40,230 bases of DNA from Vibrio variabilis (GCF_003263785.1 NZ_JYJK01000120.1:1-40230), one strand, 5' to 3'. Positions 17,151 through 27,168 are shown, counted from the stretch's first letter. A program made the numbers and translations. The notes: generated from the letters alone by a model not told the origin.

Positions 17151-17419
17151 GCTACTTCCTCTTGGCTAATATGGGTTAGCAAGTACAACTTTCCGCTTGC
17201 TAGTCTTGAATTGTCACCCGTTTAGGTTACTTACGTGTAAAACACTTTGTCAATCATCCGATGATGCATTTGACCACTCGCTAACCAAATCACAACACTC
17301 TTTCAATATTAGCCAATGCCCTACCTTTTGTTACTAAATGTATCGCAAAGGAATTATGGATAATCATTTGCAGCAACAAGCAGCATTTCCAATTTAACAA
17401 GCCGCCTTTGTATCTGTAC

Positions 17420-18757
17420 CTAAGAACGTTTGAGGAAAATTGCCACGACAGCCGCTATCGCAAGAGCAAAACAATAGTAAGAATTTGAGATGATATCTAA
17501 TGGCGATAAGTTAAATACCGAGCCTAGCAATAGTACCTGAGCACCGTACGGAAGCAGCCCTTGGATTACACAAGAGTAGATATCTAGAAGACTTGCCGAA
17601 CGCTTTGGCGCGACTTGATACTCATCGGCCAACTCTTTAGCCACACTGCCCGACACAATAATCGCCACGGTGTTGTTCGCCGTACAGAAGTTGACCATTG
17701 AAACCAAACCAGCGATACCAAACTCACTTGCTCTTCGGCTTGACGTTTTATCATGGGTCGAGCCAAAAGTTCGAATAGCTCGACTCACTAGCTTAGTTAA
17801 AAATGCCAATCCACCTTGCTGGCGCATCAGCTCACTCAAACCGCCAATTAGCATCGATAACAGGAAGATTTCCTGCATATTACCAAAACCAGTGTAAATA
17901 TCTTGGCCGAGTGTCGTTAGACTGTAGTCATCAACAGAGAGCAAACTCACTCCACCAGCAAGCAAAATACCGACAGTCAACACAACGAACACATTCAAAC
18001 CCGATACCGCAAGAACAAGAATGGCCAAATAAGGCATTACTTTCAGCCACTCAATATCGCCAGTTTCAGGTAAAGTCGTCGCCGAACTATTGAAAGCAAA
18101 AATAAGCATCGCAACTAACGCAGCGGGAATCGCGATTTTGACGTTCTCTTTAAACTTGTCTCTCATGTGACACCCTTGAGAGCGCGTCGCTGCAATAGTG
18201 GTATCCGAGATAATCGACAAGTTGTCGCCAAACATCGCACCGCTAAGCACTACACCCGCCGTCAACGGAATGCTCATTCCCGCTGATTGGGCGATTCCAA
18301 GAGCAACCGGAGCAACAGCTGCGATTGTTCCCATTGACGTACCCATTGCGGTGGCAATAAAGGCAGAAATAAGAAAAATACCTGGCAAAATCAGACTGGT
18401 TGGGATGGCCGAAAGGCCAAGATTTACCGTTGCATCTACGCCGCCCGAGGCTTTAGCGACCGCAGCAAAAGCACCAGCCAACAAATAGATCATGCACATT
18501 GCAACGATGTCTTGATGGCCAACACCACGTAAAAACTGCTCAATAGCACGGTTAAGCTTCTCTTTACTCAGCAAGACTGCTAATACCACAGCTGGAAGCG
18601 CTGCAATCGGTGCTGGTAGCTGATAGAAAGCAAATTCAACCCCTTGCCAAGATAGGTAGCTACCTACTCCAATAAAAAGAGCTAAAAAAAATGCAAGAGG
18701 TAACAGAGCTACGCCAGAAGCTTGAACTGATTGAGAGGTTTTATGTTGTGTAGACAT
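17420..18757 (-). CDS. metT: NhaC-family transporter, predicted methionine transporter MetT
   Basis: A 445-residue inner-membrane protein with about 11-12 hydrophobic segments and the family signatures FGDNLSIISDTTIAATRSQG near residue 190 and GTSMGTIAAVAPVALG near residue 140. By fold it is an NhaC-type Na+/H+ antiporter homologue. Comparative-genomic work named members under MetJ or SAM-riboswitch control MetT, predicted methionine transporters. Here a four-box MetJ operator lies 52-83 nt before the start, which supports methionine uptake over general sodium export. The transport substrate remains unproven. Confidence 0.8.
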   Translation of the reverse strand: MSTQHKTSQSVQASGVALLPLAFFLALFIGVGSYLSWQGVEFAFYQLPAPIAALPAVVLAVLLSKEKLNRAIEQFLRGVGHQDIVAMCMIYLLAGAFAAVAKASGGVDATVNLGLSAIPTSLILPGIFLISAFIATAMGTSMGTIAAVAPVALGIAQSAGMSIPLTAGVVLSGAMFGDNLSIISDTTIAATRSQGCHMRDKFKENVKIAIPAALVAMLIFAFNSSATTLPETGDIEWLKVMPYLAILVLAVSGLNVFVVLTVGILLAGGVSLLSVDDYSLTTLGQDIYTGFGNMQEIFLLSMLIGGLSELMRQQGGLAFLTKLVSRAIRTFGSTHDKTSSRRASEFGIAGLVSMVNFCTANNTVAIIVSGSVAKELADEYQVAPKRSASLLDIYSCVIQGLLPYGAQVLLLGSVFNLSPLDIISNSYYCFALAIAAVVAIFLKRS

Positions 18758-18808
18758 ACTGAAAGTCGCGTCGATGACAGAAAGGCGAGCAGACTAATCT
18801 CAACCAAT

Positions 18809-18840
18809 AGACTTGTCAACGTCTAGACGTCCAAATGTCC
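18809..18840 (-). promoter_or_regulatory. MetJ operator (four tandem met boxes)
   Basis: Read on the minus strand, four contiguous 8-mers GGACATTT, GGACGTCT, AGACGTTG and ACAAGTCT match the MetJ consensus AGACGTCT at 5, 7, 6 and 6 of 8 positions. The two central boxes form the 12-bp palindrome ACGTCTAGACGT. Tandem, in-phase boxes are what MetJ with S-adenosylmethionine binds, so the downstream transporter should be repressed when methionine is plentiful. Confidence 0.85.
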
Positions 18841-18880
18841 AAGAATTAATTACAAAACGAAATGAGTTGCACATAAGTAA

Positions 18881-20958
18881 TTAGAGCGCTGTGGAATAGT
18901 GGTCATAGTGTTCAAGCCAAGCGATCGCCTCATTCATTGGCATCGCTTTGGCATAATAGAACCCCTGTGCAACCTTTATGCCGTACTCTCTCGCGAAAGC
19001 CTGCTGCTGTACTGTTTCTACCCCTTCAATCACAATATCAAAGCTGAGCTCCTTGGACAGTAAAGTGATAGCTTTAATGATCGCTCGTGTTTCGGGCTTA
19101 TTGGCTGCCTCTTTAGTGAAGGAGCTATCTATTTTAACGGTCGAGAATGGGAAGTTTTTCAATAAATCTAGCGAGGCATTACCAGTGCCAAAATCGTCCA
19201 ACTGCAACGAAAAGCCCATTTCTTTGAGTCGGTCTAGAGAAAGCAGTGTTTCCTGTTTATTTCGAATTATCGCGGTTTCGGTCAGTTCGAGTGGAAAGCG
19301 GCTCGCACTCAGTCCTGTTTCAAGTACCCTGCGTTTCAAAAATGGAATAAAGTGCTCATGTTCAAGTTGTACAGCAGAGATATTGATCGACACAGTATGA
19401 TTGAAACCGTTGCTCTCCAACCTACGTTGAAACTCTATGCATTTTTCAAACACAAACTCGCCAACCCTTATAATATCGACGGTTCTTTCAAGCATTGGAA
19501 CAAAGACAGCCGGACTCACGTAACTGCCATCACTTTGTTTCCAACGTAGCAGAGCCTCAAATCCCGTCACATTCAAAGTACTAACTTCCACTTGAGGCTG
19601 AAACCAGACTTCGAAACTGCCCTGCTCAACCGCCCTGCGAAGTTTATGATATAAACTGAATTTACGTCGCTCGCCTCACCAATATCAACCGTGAAACGCT
19701 GAATGCCTGATGTACTCACCGGGTTGCGCTTAGCAAAATACATTGCAGTATCTGCGCAGGAAAGTAGCGACTTGATCTCTACACCATCATCTGGGAAACG
19801 TGCTATCCCTATCGAGCAATCAATTCTAAGCTGGGTAGACTCAAAGGTCACTGGAAGACGAATTACGGCTTGTAGCTTTTGCGCGAACAATAGCGCCTCT
19901 TGCTCACTGTCGGTGAAATGTAGAATTGCAAACTCGTCGCCCCCTAAACGAGCAATGCTGTCCCTCTCATCAGACAGTTGCAAAATAGCAGCACTCACCG
20001 TTTTTAATAATGTATCACCGGCTAAGTGGCCTAAATTGTCATTCACAGACTTAAAGTTATCAATATCAAGGAAAAACAAAAATGCACTGCGATTACTGTT
20101 ATCAAGAAGTACTTTAAAACGCTCAAAAAAGCTCAATCGATTAGGAAGACCAGTAAGAAAGTCGGTTCGAGCTAGGGATACAGCGTTATCTTCTGCCTCT
20201 TTACGCATCTCTACCTCTGCAACGAGCGCTTTTTTACTCACGGTGGTCACTTGGAGCTCCCGGTACATCTCTTCTAGGCCTTGAAACAGTTCATGCCATT
20301 CTCGAATACGGGAGTATTTGGAGTGGTTAGAGTCATAATGAGCGTAATCTTGGCCGATTTTCTTCATTTCATGTCGCACAGTTTTAAGCGGCACGATCAA
20401 CGCCGTATACAGCACAATCAAAACAACGAGTGAAAGAAACGTGGTACTGCCCACCGCCACGGTTTGATACCAAGATAGTCTCGATAACTCGAGCGTCGCG
20501 AGTTGTCTCGCCTCTTCACTCAAGTTATGCAGTTGGGTAATCAGATTCTGACTATAAGTGTTCAAATTGATGGTAATCCACTGAATGTCCTTATCTATCG
20601 TTGCTTCGCTCAATCGCTCAAATTGCATTCGAATCCGTGAAATATCAGTAGACAGACGCTTGGCCAACATCTTCTCTTCTAGTTGAGTGATGTTGAGTAA
20701 TTGACCCGCTTGCTTCTCAATCTTGTCGAGGGTATCTGACCACTGCGTTAAAGAGTCAGAACGACGATAGAGATTATAATCAGCAACAATGACGTTCAAA
20801 CGTGATGCTTGTTGACTGATTTCAAAAGCCTGCTCATCCAACGACAGTACGTCATCTCTCACCGCGTTTTGCTTTTGGGATAGGTAGGCCGTGGTCAGCA
20901 TGAAAGCAGCAACCAAAGTAACAAACAGGGTTAAGATTTGCTTAATACTCGTTTTCAT
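18881..20958 (-). CDS. Membrane GGDEF-EAL c-di-GMP enzyme, frameshifted
   Basis: Corrected length 692 residues. TM1 about 8-28, a periplasmic helical sensor region about 30-165, TM2 about 168-193, a HAMP-like/coiled-coil linker, a GGDEF domain (RLGGDEF at 337-343) and a C-terminal EAL domain. The GGDEF motif is canonical, but the RxxD inhibitory site reads DERD. The EAL domain keeps EALLRW, INISAVQ, ELTET, LDDFGTG, VKID and EGVET, so both halves may be active. One base is missing near 19663 (DV / FSLYHKLRRAVEQ), splitting the frame between the two domains. The start overlaps the binding-protein gene by 17 nt, indicating tight coupling. Confidence 0.85.
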
Positions 20959-21922
20959 AGTCTAAAATCGTCTGTCTAAGCGGCGCGGCATCACGAAGCG
21001 GTTTTGGTCTTAATAGGCTTTTCGTATCAGTCGTTGAGTCTGCCGACAGACCATGCGACTGCAACCACACAAACTCTCGATCAAACAACGCGATGAGAGG
21101 CTGGTAAAGTGACACCGATAACACGCTGTCTGCGAGAAGCTTTTGCACTTGTTTGGCATCAGCGTTAAAGCTGTCCATCAGCACTTGCTTGGCATAATCA
21201 GGCTGCTCTTCAAGGACAGACTCTGCGTCAATCATCGCAAGCAGCAATCGCGATACGTCTTCATCGGAAAGGCGTCGATGCGCCAGCATCAATTCATATT
21301 GAAGGAACGTACCGGGAAAATACTTCACAAAGCCAGTCTGATTTGTTTGAGAAATAAGCTCTGAAACAAAGGGCTCTCGAATCGTTATATAGTCGCATTC
21401 ACCCTCAATGAGGTGACGATTGAGTTCAGAGACGGGCACAAATTTAAAGATGACATTTTGCGCACCACTTCGCTCCGCCAAAGCTTGTCCAAAAAAGTGC
21501 AGCGCTGATACATACTGCGTACAAAGCACCTTATTTTCGAGATCCGCGAGGCTCGAAAATGGTTGCAGGCTTGCAATAGCATTGGAGTTATCTGAATCAA
21601 AGACTGTTGCTACTACCCGATAATCCGGTAGTAAGTTTTGACGTGCGAGATAGGCAATATCCGCGGCGAATATGACGTCGGCATCGATTTCACCATCAAT
21701 CACTGAACGCAGCGCTAATGTTCCACTGGGTCTAGGTTCGATTGTCAGGTTAAGATTTTGCTTTTCAAACCTTTCTGCAGCATGAGCGAGATACAACAAA
21801 CTGGCACCGGGCTGAAGACCCGTTACCACGGTGACATCTTTAGGTAGAGATTGCGTCGTTTCCTTCTCACCACAGCCCAAAAGCAGTGTGGCGCACAACA
21901 TCATAATCGGCACACGTCCCAT
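20942..21922 (-). CDS. NMT1/SsuA-like periplasmic binding lipoprotein
   Basis: A 326-residue solute-binding protein with lipobox LLGC (Cys17). The fold signature is that of NMT1/THI5- and SsuA-type binding proteins (VTGLQPGASLLYLAHAAERF, then LALRSVIDGEIDADVIFAADIAYL), which bind pyrimidines, sulfonates or similar ligands. No ABC permease or ATPase gene is adjacent. Its 3' end overlaps a membrane GGDEF-EAL gene, so it probably senses a ligand and signals to that enzyme, by analogy with NspS-MbaA in Vibrio cholerae. The ligand is unknown. Confidence 0.8.
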   Translation of the reverse strand: MGRVPIMMLCATLLLGCGEKETTQSLPKDVTVVTGLQPGASLLYLAHAAERFEKQNLNLTIEPRPSGTLALRSVIDGEIDADVIFAADIAYLARQNLLPDYRVVATVFDSDNSNAIASLQPFSSLADLENKVLCTQYVSALHFFGQALAERSGAQNVIFKFVPVSELNRHLIEGECDYITIREPFVSELISQTNQTGFVKYFPGTFLQYELMLAHRRLSDEDVSRLLLAMIDAESVLEEQPDYAKQVLMDSFNADAKQVQKLLADSVLSVSLYQPLIALFDREFVWLQSHGLSADSTTDTKSLLRPKPLRDAAPLRQTILDYENEY

Positions 21923-22134
21923 GTAATGTACCTCGCCTTTTTTCTTTTAATATAGTAAACAATTGGCCGTATTGTATATTTCCTTCAGAAGTACAAAAGA
22001 ATGCGCAATTAGGCAGCAACAATATCTTAAAAATGGATTGTTGATTGCCATGCTTTGGCAGCGGTGGTCTAATATGGACTCAACGGAAAGCCTGATTGTA
22101 AAGGCTCTCTCTCAGAATAAAGGAAGCATGCCCC

Positions 22135-23555
22135 ATGTCTCAGCACCAACCCACTTTTTTCTTCTTCGATTACGAAACTTGGGGGTGAGCCCGGCGAAAG
22201 ACAGGCCTTGTCAATTCGCTGGGGTAAGAACGGATGCAGACTTTAATATCATTGGCGAGCCTTTGGTCATTTATTGCCAACCACCCGCCGATTACCTTCC
22301 TTCACCAGAAGCCGCGCTCATTACCGGAATTACACCTCAGCTATGCCAAGAAAAAGGGCTCTCGGAGCCTGAGTTCATCGCCAAGATTCATGAACAATTA
22401 GCGACTCCAAATACCACCAGTCTGGGCTATAATAGCATTCGCTTTGACGATGAAGTGACTCGATACACTTGCTACCGCAATTTCATCGATCCTTATGCTT
22501 GGAGCTGGCAAAACGGAAACTCTCGTTGGGATCTACTCGATGTCATGAGAGCGTGTCACGCACTGCGCCCAGAGGGTATTGAGTGGCCAGAAAATGAAGA
22601 AGGATTTACCAGCTTCAAATTGGAGCACCTTTCTGTTGCCAACGGTATTGAGCACGAAAACGCGCACGATGCGATGGCCGATGTCATCGCTACTATTGAG
22701 CTCGCGAAAAAAGTTAAAGCGGCTCAGCCTAAGCTGTTTGATTATTTTTATTCAATGCGCCAAAAGCGCAAATTGAACGAGTTGGTTGATATCGTCAATA
22801 TGACGCCACTCATGCACGTCTCAGGAATGCTCGGGAAAGAGTGCCAATACACCAGTTGGGTCGTACCTATTGCTTGGCATCCTACCAATCAAAACGCAGT
22901 TATTGTCGCGGATTTAGCGAAAGATCCTCAGCCTTTGCTCGGTCTTGATGTTGAAGCGCTGCACCAAAGGCTCTACACCAAGCGAGATGAACTCGGTCAA
23001 GATGAGCTCCCGGTGCCACTCAAGCTTATTCATTTAAACAAGTGCCCAATTCTAGCGCCGGCCAAAACACTCACTGCCGAAAATGCAGCGAACATTGGTA
23101 TTGATCGCGAACAGTGCTTAAAAAATCTTGCGCTTATTAAGCAGCACCCAGAAGTTCGTGAGAAGTTGATCGGCCTCTACAGCATTGAACGTGAATATGC
23201 AGAAGACAATGATGTCGATACTCAACTCTACAGTGGTTTCTTCACTCCTGCGGATAAAAGTGCGATGGATATTATTCGCGAGACAGATCCGAATAATCTG
23301 TCTGCATTAGACATTAGTTTTAGTGATCCTAGAATTGAGCCTCTGCTATTCCGATATCGCGCGCGCCATTTCGCTTGGACGCTTGATGAGTCAGAGCAGG
23401 CAAGGTGGGCAAATCATTGTCGTGAGTTTTTCGAAAGTCGTATTGAAGACTACATGCTAAATATGGAAAACTTAGTTCACGAACATGAGTCTGACGAGAA
23501 AAAGCTCGCCATACTAAAATCCGTCTACCGCTACGTGGAGCGTCTCGTTTCTTAA
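22135..23555 (+). CDS. sbcB: Exodeoxyribonuclease I, frameshifted
   Basis: 3'-5' single-stranded DNA exonuclease used in recombination and mismatch repair. The corrected product is 473 residues (475 in E. coli). From ATG 22135 the first frame reads MSQHQPTFFFFDYETWG, containing Exo I acidic residues. A G lost in the five-G run at 22181-22185 shifts the frame, and the rest (VSPAKDRPCQFAGVRTD, NSIRFDDEV, HDAMAD, then the SH3-like and C-terminal domains) is intact. If the break were real, the nuclease would lack its DYE motif; an error is more likely. Open frame upstream of 22135 is incidental. AAGGAA lies about 11 nt before the start. Confidence 0.92.
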
Positions 23556-23577
23556 CACCTCCATCCACGTAGTCGAA

Positions 23578-23608
23578 GGCAGCCTAATTATTCTATGTTT
23601 AGGCTGCC
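23578..23608. terminator. Hairpin after sbcB
   Basis: Perfect 10-bp stem GGCAGCCTAA / TTAGGCTGCC with an 11-nt loop, about 22 nt past the sbcB stop. No U-tract; likely a Rho-assisted terminator or 3'-end stabiliser. Confidence 0.5.
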
Positions 23609-23646
23609 CACTGTATGAACACTCTATTTTTTACTAAGAGGAAGCC

Positions 23647-24012
23647 ATGCTAAAAACCGTGCTTCGCTATGTAGCCTCTTTTGCCATTATTTTTGTTTCA
23701 CTTTGGTTAGGTAACGCCCTTCAAAGCCTACTCGACGTATCCATTCCCGGAAGTGTGTTTGGCATGTTGCTTTTATTTGCCGGCCTCGCCAGCGGCGTGA
23801 TTCCGGTTCGCTTAGTGCAACCCGGAGCTCATGTGTTTATTCGCTATATGATTTTGCTTTTTGTGCCGATAAGTGTTGGCCTGATGAATCACTTCGATAT
23901 GCTAGTAAGCAACGCGCTCCCTATTCTAGCTAGCGCAGTGGGCGGCTCTTTGATTGTGTTGATTGTGCTTTCGGTATTCCTTGATCGATTTTTAAAGAAG
24001 GGAGACAAATAA
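23647..24012 (+). CDS. yohJ: CidA/LrgA family membrane protein YohJ
   Basis: A 121-residue inner-membrane protein with four hydrophobic segments and the family core SIPGSVFGMLLLF near residue 32. CidA/LrgA proteins are holin-like and act with an LrgB partner in murein hydrolase control or small-metabolite export. TAAGAGGAAGCC precedes the start. It is followed after 1 nt by yohK. The order sbcB-yohJ-yohK-cdd matches Vibrio, and in E. coli yohJK are also next to cdd, hinting at a link with nucleoside metabolism. Confidence 0.88.
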   Translation: MLKTVLRYVASFAIIFVSLWLGNALQSLLDVSIPGSVFGMLLLFAGLASGVIPVRLVQPGAHVFIRYMILLFVPISVGLMNHFDMLVSNALPILASAVGGSLIVLIVLSVFLDRFLKKGDK

Positions 24013-24013
24013 T

Positions 24014-24700
24014 ATGTGGCTTCCTGTCACCGTTATCGTGTTTTTTATTGCGCGTTTTATCGCCATAAAAGCGAAGAATCCCATTTTCAATCCGCTTTTA
24101 CTTAGCATCGCAATGTTGATACCTCTGCTACTGGTACTAAATATACCATTTGATACCTATTACGCAGACAACGAGTGGATCAGCTACTTGCTTCAACCTG
24201 CGGTTGTTGCCCTAGCCTATCCCTTGTATGAGCAACTTCCTCAGATACGCCAAAACTGGCGCATCATTGCCCTTGCCTGCGGTGTGGGAAGCATCGCGTC
24301 TATGTTTACCGCATCGATTATCGCCGTATTGCTGGGTGCAGACATGGAGCTTATTGCTAGCTTACTCGGTAAGTCTGTAACTACTCCTATTGCGATGGAG
24401 GTTTCTAGTCATCTCGGTGGAGAGCCTGCGATTGCAGCCATCCTTGTGTTACTTGTAGGCCTATTCGGTGCCATTATGGCCTATCCAATTTACCAACTAT
24501 TAGGCGTCACCCACCCGATAGCAAAAGGTCTCACCATGGGAACGGTATCTCACGCCTTAGGCACTGCAACGAGCGCCGAAAAAGATCCTCGCGACGCCGC
24601 GTTTAGCTCCTTGGCACTGGTCATTTGCGGCGTCATTACCTCCGTGCTTGCACCCTCTATGTTCGCCTTTTCAATTTGGTTGAGCCATTGGCTTCACTAA
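24014..24700 (+). CDS. yohK: CidB/LrgB family membrane protein YohK
   Basis: A 228-residue inner-membrane protein with about seven hydrophobic segments and the LrgB signatures SLLGKSVTTPIAMEVSSHLGG near residue 115 and GLTMGTVSHALGTA near residue 175. It is the partner of YohJ, encoded 1 nt upstream. LrgB-type proteins are implicated in pyruvate or glycolate transport and in control of cell lysis in other bacteria; the substrate here is not known. A hairpin terminator follows. Confidence 0.9.
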   Translation: MWLPVTVIVFFIARFIAIKAKNPIFNPLLLSIAMLIPLLLVLNIPFDTYYADNEWISYLLQPAVVALAYPLYEQLPQIRQNWRIIALACGVGSIASMFTASIIAVLLGADMELIASLLGKSVTTPIAMEVSSHLGGEPAIAAILVLLVGLFGAIMAYPIYQLLGVTHPIAKGLTMGTVSHALGTATSAEKDPRDAAFSSLALVICGVITSVLAPSMFAFSIWLSHWLH

Positions 24701-24708
24701 TACCTATC

Positions 24709-24740
24709 GCGGGTTGCCAAATCTAGCAGCCCGCTCTTTG
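24709..24740 (+). terminator. Terminator of yohJK
   Basis: 9-bp stem GCGGGTTGC / GCAGCCCGC (one G-T wobble) with an 8-nt loop, followed by TCTTTGT. It separates yohJK from the cdd promoter. Confidence 0.65.
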
Positions 24741-24757
24741 TGTGACGTCACTCTTAT

Positions 24758-24832
24758 ATTGCAATATTTACAATTGTTGCAGCCACACATGTGATCAGCA
24801 TCACCTTTATATCCTCAAAACTTGCTTAGAAT
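24758..24832 (+). promoter_or_regulatory. cdd promoter with CRP site and CytR-like half sites
   Basis: TGTGA-TCAGCA-TCACC at 24790-24805 is a good CRP site. Its centre is 41.5 nt upstream of the start predicted from the -10 TAGAAT (24827-24832), a class II position. Upstream, ATTGCAAT (24758) and TGTTGCA (24775) resemble CytR half sites. This matches the CRP/CytR control known for cytidine deaminase in E. coli. A GTGACGTCAC palindrome lies just upstream at 24741. Confidence 0.75.
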
Positions 24833-24864
24833 GTAAAAAAACACTTAATCACATAGGAAACCGC

Positions 24865-25751
24865 ATGACTGATCGTTTTGATTCTGCGTTGGCCGACACT
24901 CCAGAGCATATTGCTACCTTTTTAAAGCCTATTTTAACGGCTCCAGATTTCGATGCGACTTTATCCAAAGAGCAGTTTGAAAAGCTCCAGGCTTTGTCTG
25001 GTCTTGACGATAGCGAGCTTCGTGTCGCCCTTTTACCTTTTGCAGCAGCGTATTCCTATGCGCCGATTTCAGAGTTTTTTGTTGGTGCGATCGTTCGTGG
25101 ATTGTCCGGACGCCTGTATTTTGGTGCCAACATGGAAATCATTGGAGCTCAACTTGGTCAAACCGTCCATGCTGAGCAGTCCGCTATCAGCCATGCTTGG
25201 ATGAAAGGTGAAACTGGTCTGAAGGACATCACCATCAACTACAGTCCTTGCGGCCATTGTCGTCAGTTCATGAATGAGCTTACTACCGCCGATTCTTTGG
25301 TTGTACAATTGCCTCAACGTGATGAAATGACGTTACAAGAGTACCTACCAGAATCGTTCGGTCCTAAAGATTTAGGCATTACCGATGCACTAATGAGCCT
25401 AAACAACACGGGCTATCAACCGAAGAGACAGACACATTGGTTCTCGCAGCTGTTGATGCGCTTAATCAAAGCCACTCACCATATACTAAGAACCTTAGCG
25501 GCGTTGCTATTAGCACCAAAGACGGCAATACCTACAAAGGTGCTTATGCGGAAAATGCAGCATTTAACCCTAGCCTTCCTCCGCTTCAAGTTGCTTTCAT
25601 GCAACTATTACTTGCAGGGCAGTCGTTCCAAGATATTCAACTCGTAGCGCTTGCAGAGATGGCCTCCGGTAAAATTAGCCACCTAGCTGACACACAAGCG
25701 ACGCTTGAAGCGATCGACCCTGATATTCCATTAGAATATGTCGCTCTTTAG
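24865..25751 (+). CDS. cdd: Cytidine deaminase, frameshifted
   Basis: Zinc enzyme converting (deoxy)cytidine to (deoxy)uridine in pyrimidine salvage. The corrected length is 295 residues, as in E. coli (294). Zinc and catalytic residues are visible: His102-Ala-Glu104 in HAEQSA, and Cys129/Cys132 in SPCGHCRQF. The C-terminal non-catalytic repeat continues in another frame after a lost A near 25423 (QPK / ETDTLVLAAVDAL). Start ATG 24865 follows AGGAAA; open frame upstream is the promoter region. The break is almost certainly a sequence error. Confidence 0.93.
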
Positions 25752-25794
25752 CCAACTGTTCTATTGAACGAAATCAGCTTTATTGAACAAAATC

Positions 25795-25827
25795 ATAGCT
25801 TCGCCCTATCGCGAGGCTATTTTTTTA
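25795..25827 (+). terminator. Intrinsic terminator of cdd
   Basis: 10-bp stem ATAGCTTCGC / GCGAGGCTAT (one wobble) with a CCTATC loop, followed by seven T. Confidence 0.85.
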
Positions 25828-25855
25828 ACGATTCAAATATCTCAATTTATTTTCC

Positions 25856-25871
25856 ACGCAAACGTTTGCTT
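25856..25871 (+). promoter_or_regulatory. PurR operator of purT
   Basis: ACGCAAACGTTTGCTT matches the PurR consensus almost perfectly. It overlaps the likely -35 region of a promoter whose -10 is TATGAT (25888-25893), so binding of PurR with hypoxanthine or guanine should block purT transcription. Confidence 0.88.
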
Positions 25872-25931
25872 TTTGAAGATAATCCAGTATGATCCTCGGC
25901 AATTCTTCCTCATGAACGTCAAGGATTTTAT

Positions 25932-27107
25932 ATGTTTGGTACAGCAACTCGTGAAAACGCTACACGTGTACTACTGTTGGGCTCTGGTGAACTGGGTAAA
26001 GAGGTCGCCATCGAATGTCAGCGACTTGGTTTAGAAGTCATCGCCTGTGATCGCTACAAAGATGCACCAGCAATGCAAGTGGCTCACCGTAGCTATGTAC
26101 TTGATATGTTGGATGGGGAAGCACTCGAAGCCATCATCGAAAAAGAAAAGCCAAGCTATGTGGTTCCTGAAATCGAAGCCATCGCAACGGACAAGTTAGT
26201 AGAGCTAGAAAGCAAAGGGCTCAATGTTGTCCCTACTGCAAATGCGACCAAACTCACCATGAACCGTGAAGGGATCCGACGCCTTGCAGCAGAAGAACTG
26301 GGGTTGAATACCTCCCCTTACCAGTTTGCAGACAACTATGACGATTTTAAAGCGGCGGTTGAACATGTGGGTGTTCCTTGTGTCGTTAAGCCGGTAATGA
26401 GCTCTTCGGGCAAAGGTCAAAGTGTTATCAAAACCGAAGCGGACATCGAGAAAGCGTGGACATACGCTCAGGAAGGCGGTCGCACTGGCGCTGGACGTGT
26501 CATCGTCGAAGGTTTCATCGACTTTGATTACGAGATCACTTTACTGACAGTACGCGCGGTTGATGGCGTTCACTTCTGTGCGCCAATTGGCCATCGCCAG
26601 GAAGATGGCGACTACCGCGAATCTTGGCAGCCGCAGGTAATGACCGAGAATGCACGTAAAGCGGCGGAGTACACGGCTGAACAAGTGGTCAACGCACTTG
26701 GTGGTTACGGTATTTTTGGTGTCGAGCTGTTCGTTAAGGGTGACAAAGTCATTTTCAATGAAGTGTCGCCACGCCCTCACGACACGGGATTGGTCACACT
26801 GATCTCTCAAGAAATGTCAGAGTTTGCTCTTCATGTTCGTGCGTTTACTGGTATGCCGGTCAACAGCATAGCGCAATATGGCCCAGCTGCCTCGGCCGTG
26901 ATTCTTGGTCAAGGTACTTCGAACAACATTCGTTTTGAAGGTCTTGATGAAGTGCTAGCGCTACCACAAACTCAAGTTCGCCTGTTCGGTAAACCCGATA
27001 TCGACGGTCGTCGCCGTTTAGGTGTGGTACTGACTAAACGTAAATCGCTCGAAACAGCGGTAGATGAAGCAGTGAACTGCGCGAAGAAAGTAAAAGTCAT
27101 TTACTAA
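25932..27107 (+). CDS. purT: Formate-dependent GAR transformylase PurT
   Basis: ATP-grasp enzyme making formyl-glycinamide ribonucleotide from GAR, formate and ATP in purine synthesis. 391 residues (392 in E. coli), no frameshift. Visible: N-terminal Rossmann-like VLLLGSGELGKEVAIECQRLG, the ATP-grasp lysine/glycine loop PVMSSSGKGQSV near residue 157, and the metal-binding FGVELFVKGDKVIFNEVSPRP region near residue 262. Start at ATG 25932 after CAAGGATTTT. Single gene with PurR operator and its own terminator. Confidence 0.95.
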   Translation: MFGTATRENATRVLLLGSGELGKEVAIECQRLGLEVIACDRYKDAPAMQVAHRSYVLDMLDGEALEAIIEKEKPSYVVPEIEAIATDKLVELESKGLNVVPTANATKLTMNREGIRRLAAEELGLNTSPYQFADNYDDFKAAVEHVGVPCVVKPVMSSSGKGQSVIKTEADIEKAWTYAQEGGRTGAGRVIVEGFIDFDYEITLLTVRAVDGVHFCAPIGHRQEDGDYRESWQPQVMTENARKAAEYTAEQVVNALGGYGIFGVELFVKGDKVIFNEVSPRPHDTGLVTLISQEMSEFALHVRAFTGMPVNSIAQYGPAASAVILGQGTSNNIRFEGLDEVLALPQTQVRLFGKPDIDGRRRLGVVLTKRKSLETAVDEAVNCAKKVKVIY

Positions 27108-27133
27108 GTTCACGCGTTCTCTTAACGCACAAG

Positions 27134-27168
27134 AGCAGGCTCTGGAATGATTCAGAGCCTGCTTTTTA
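27134..27168 (+). terminator. Intrinsic terminator of purT
   Basis: 11-bp perfect stem AGCAGGCTCTG / CAGAGCCTGCT with an 8-nt loop, followed by TTTTATT. Confidence 0.9.

Noticed and set aside
21963..22134. N-terminal extension of exonuclease I
   Set aside because: The open frame upstream is out of register with the true N-terminus (FFFFDYETWG), which begins at ATG 22135 in another frame; the extension has no family similarity.
24741..24750. GTGACGTCAC palindrome as an extra CRP or cAMP-type site
   Set aside because: It lacks the 6-nt spacer between TGTGA and TCACA, and it sits too far upstream of the cdd start to be assigned.
24742..24864. N-terminal extension of cytidine deaminase
   Set aside because: This stretch carries the CRP and CytR-like sites and the -10 box; the family N-terminus starts at ATG 24865.
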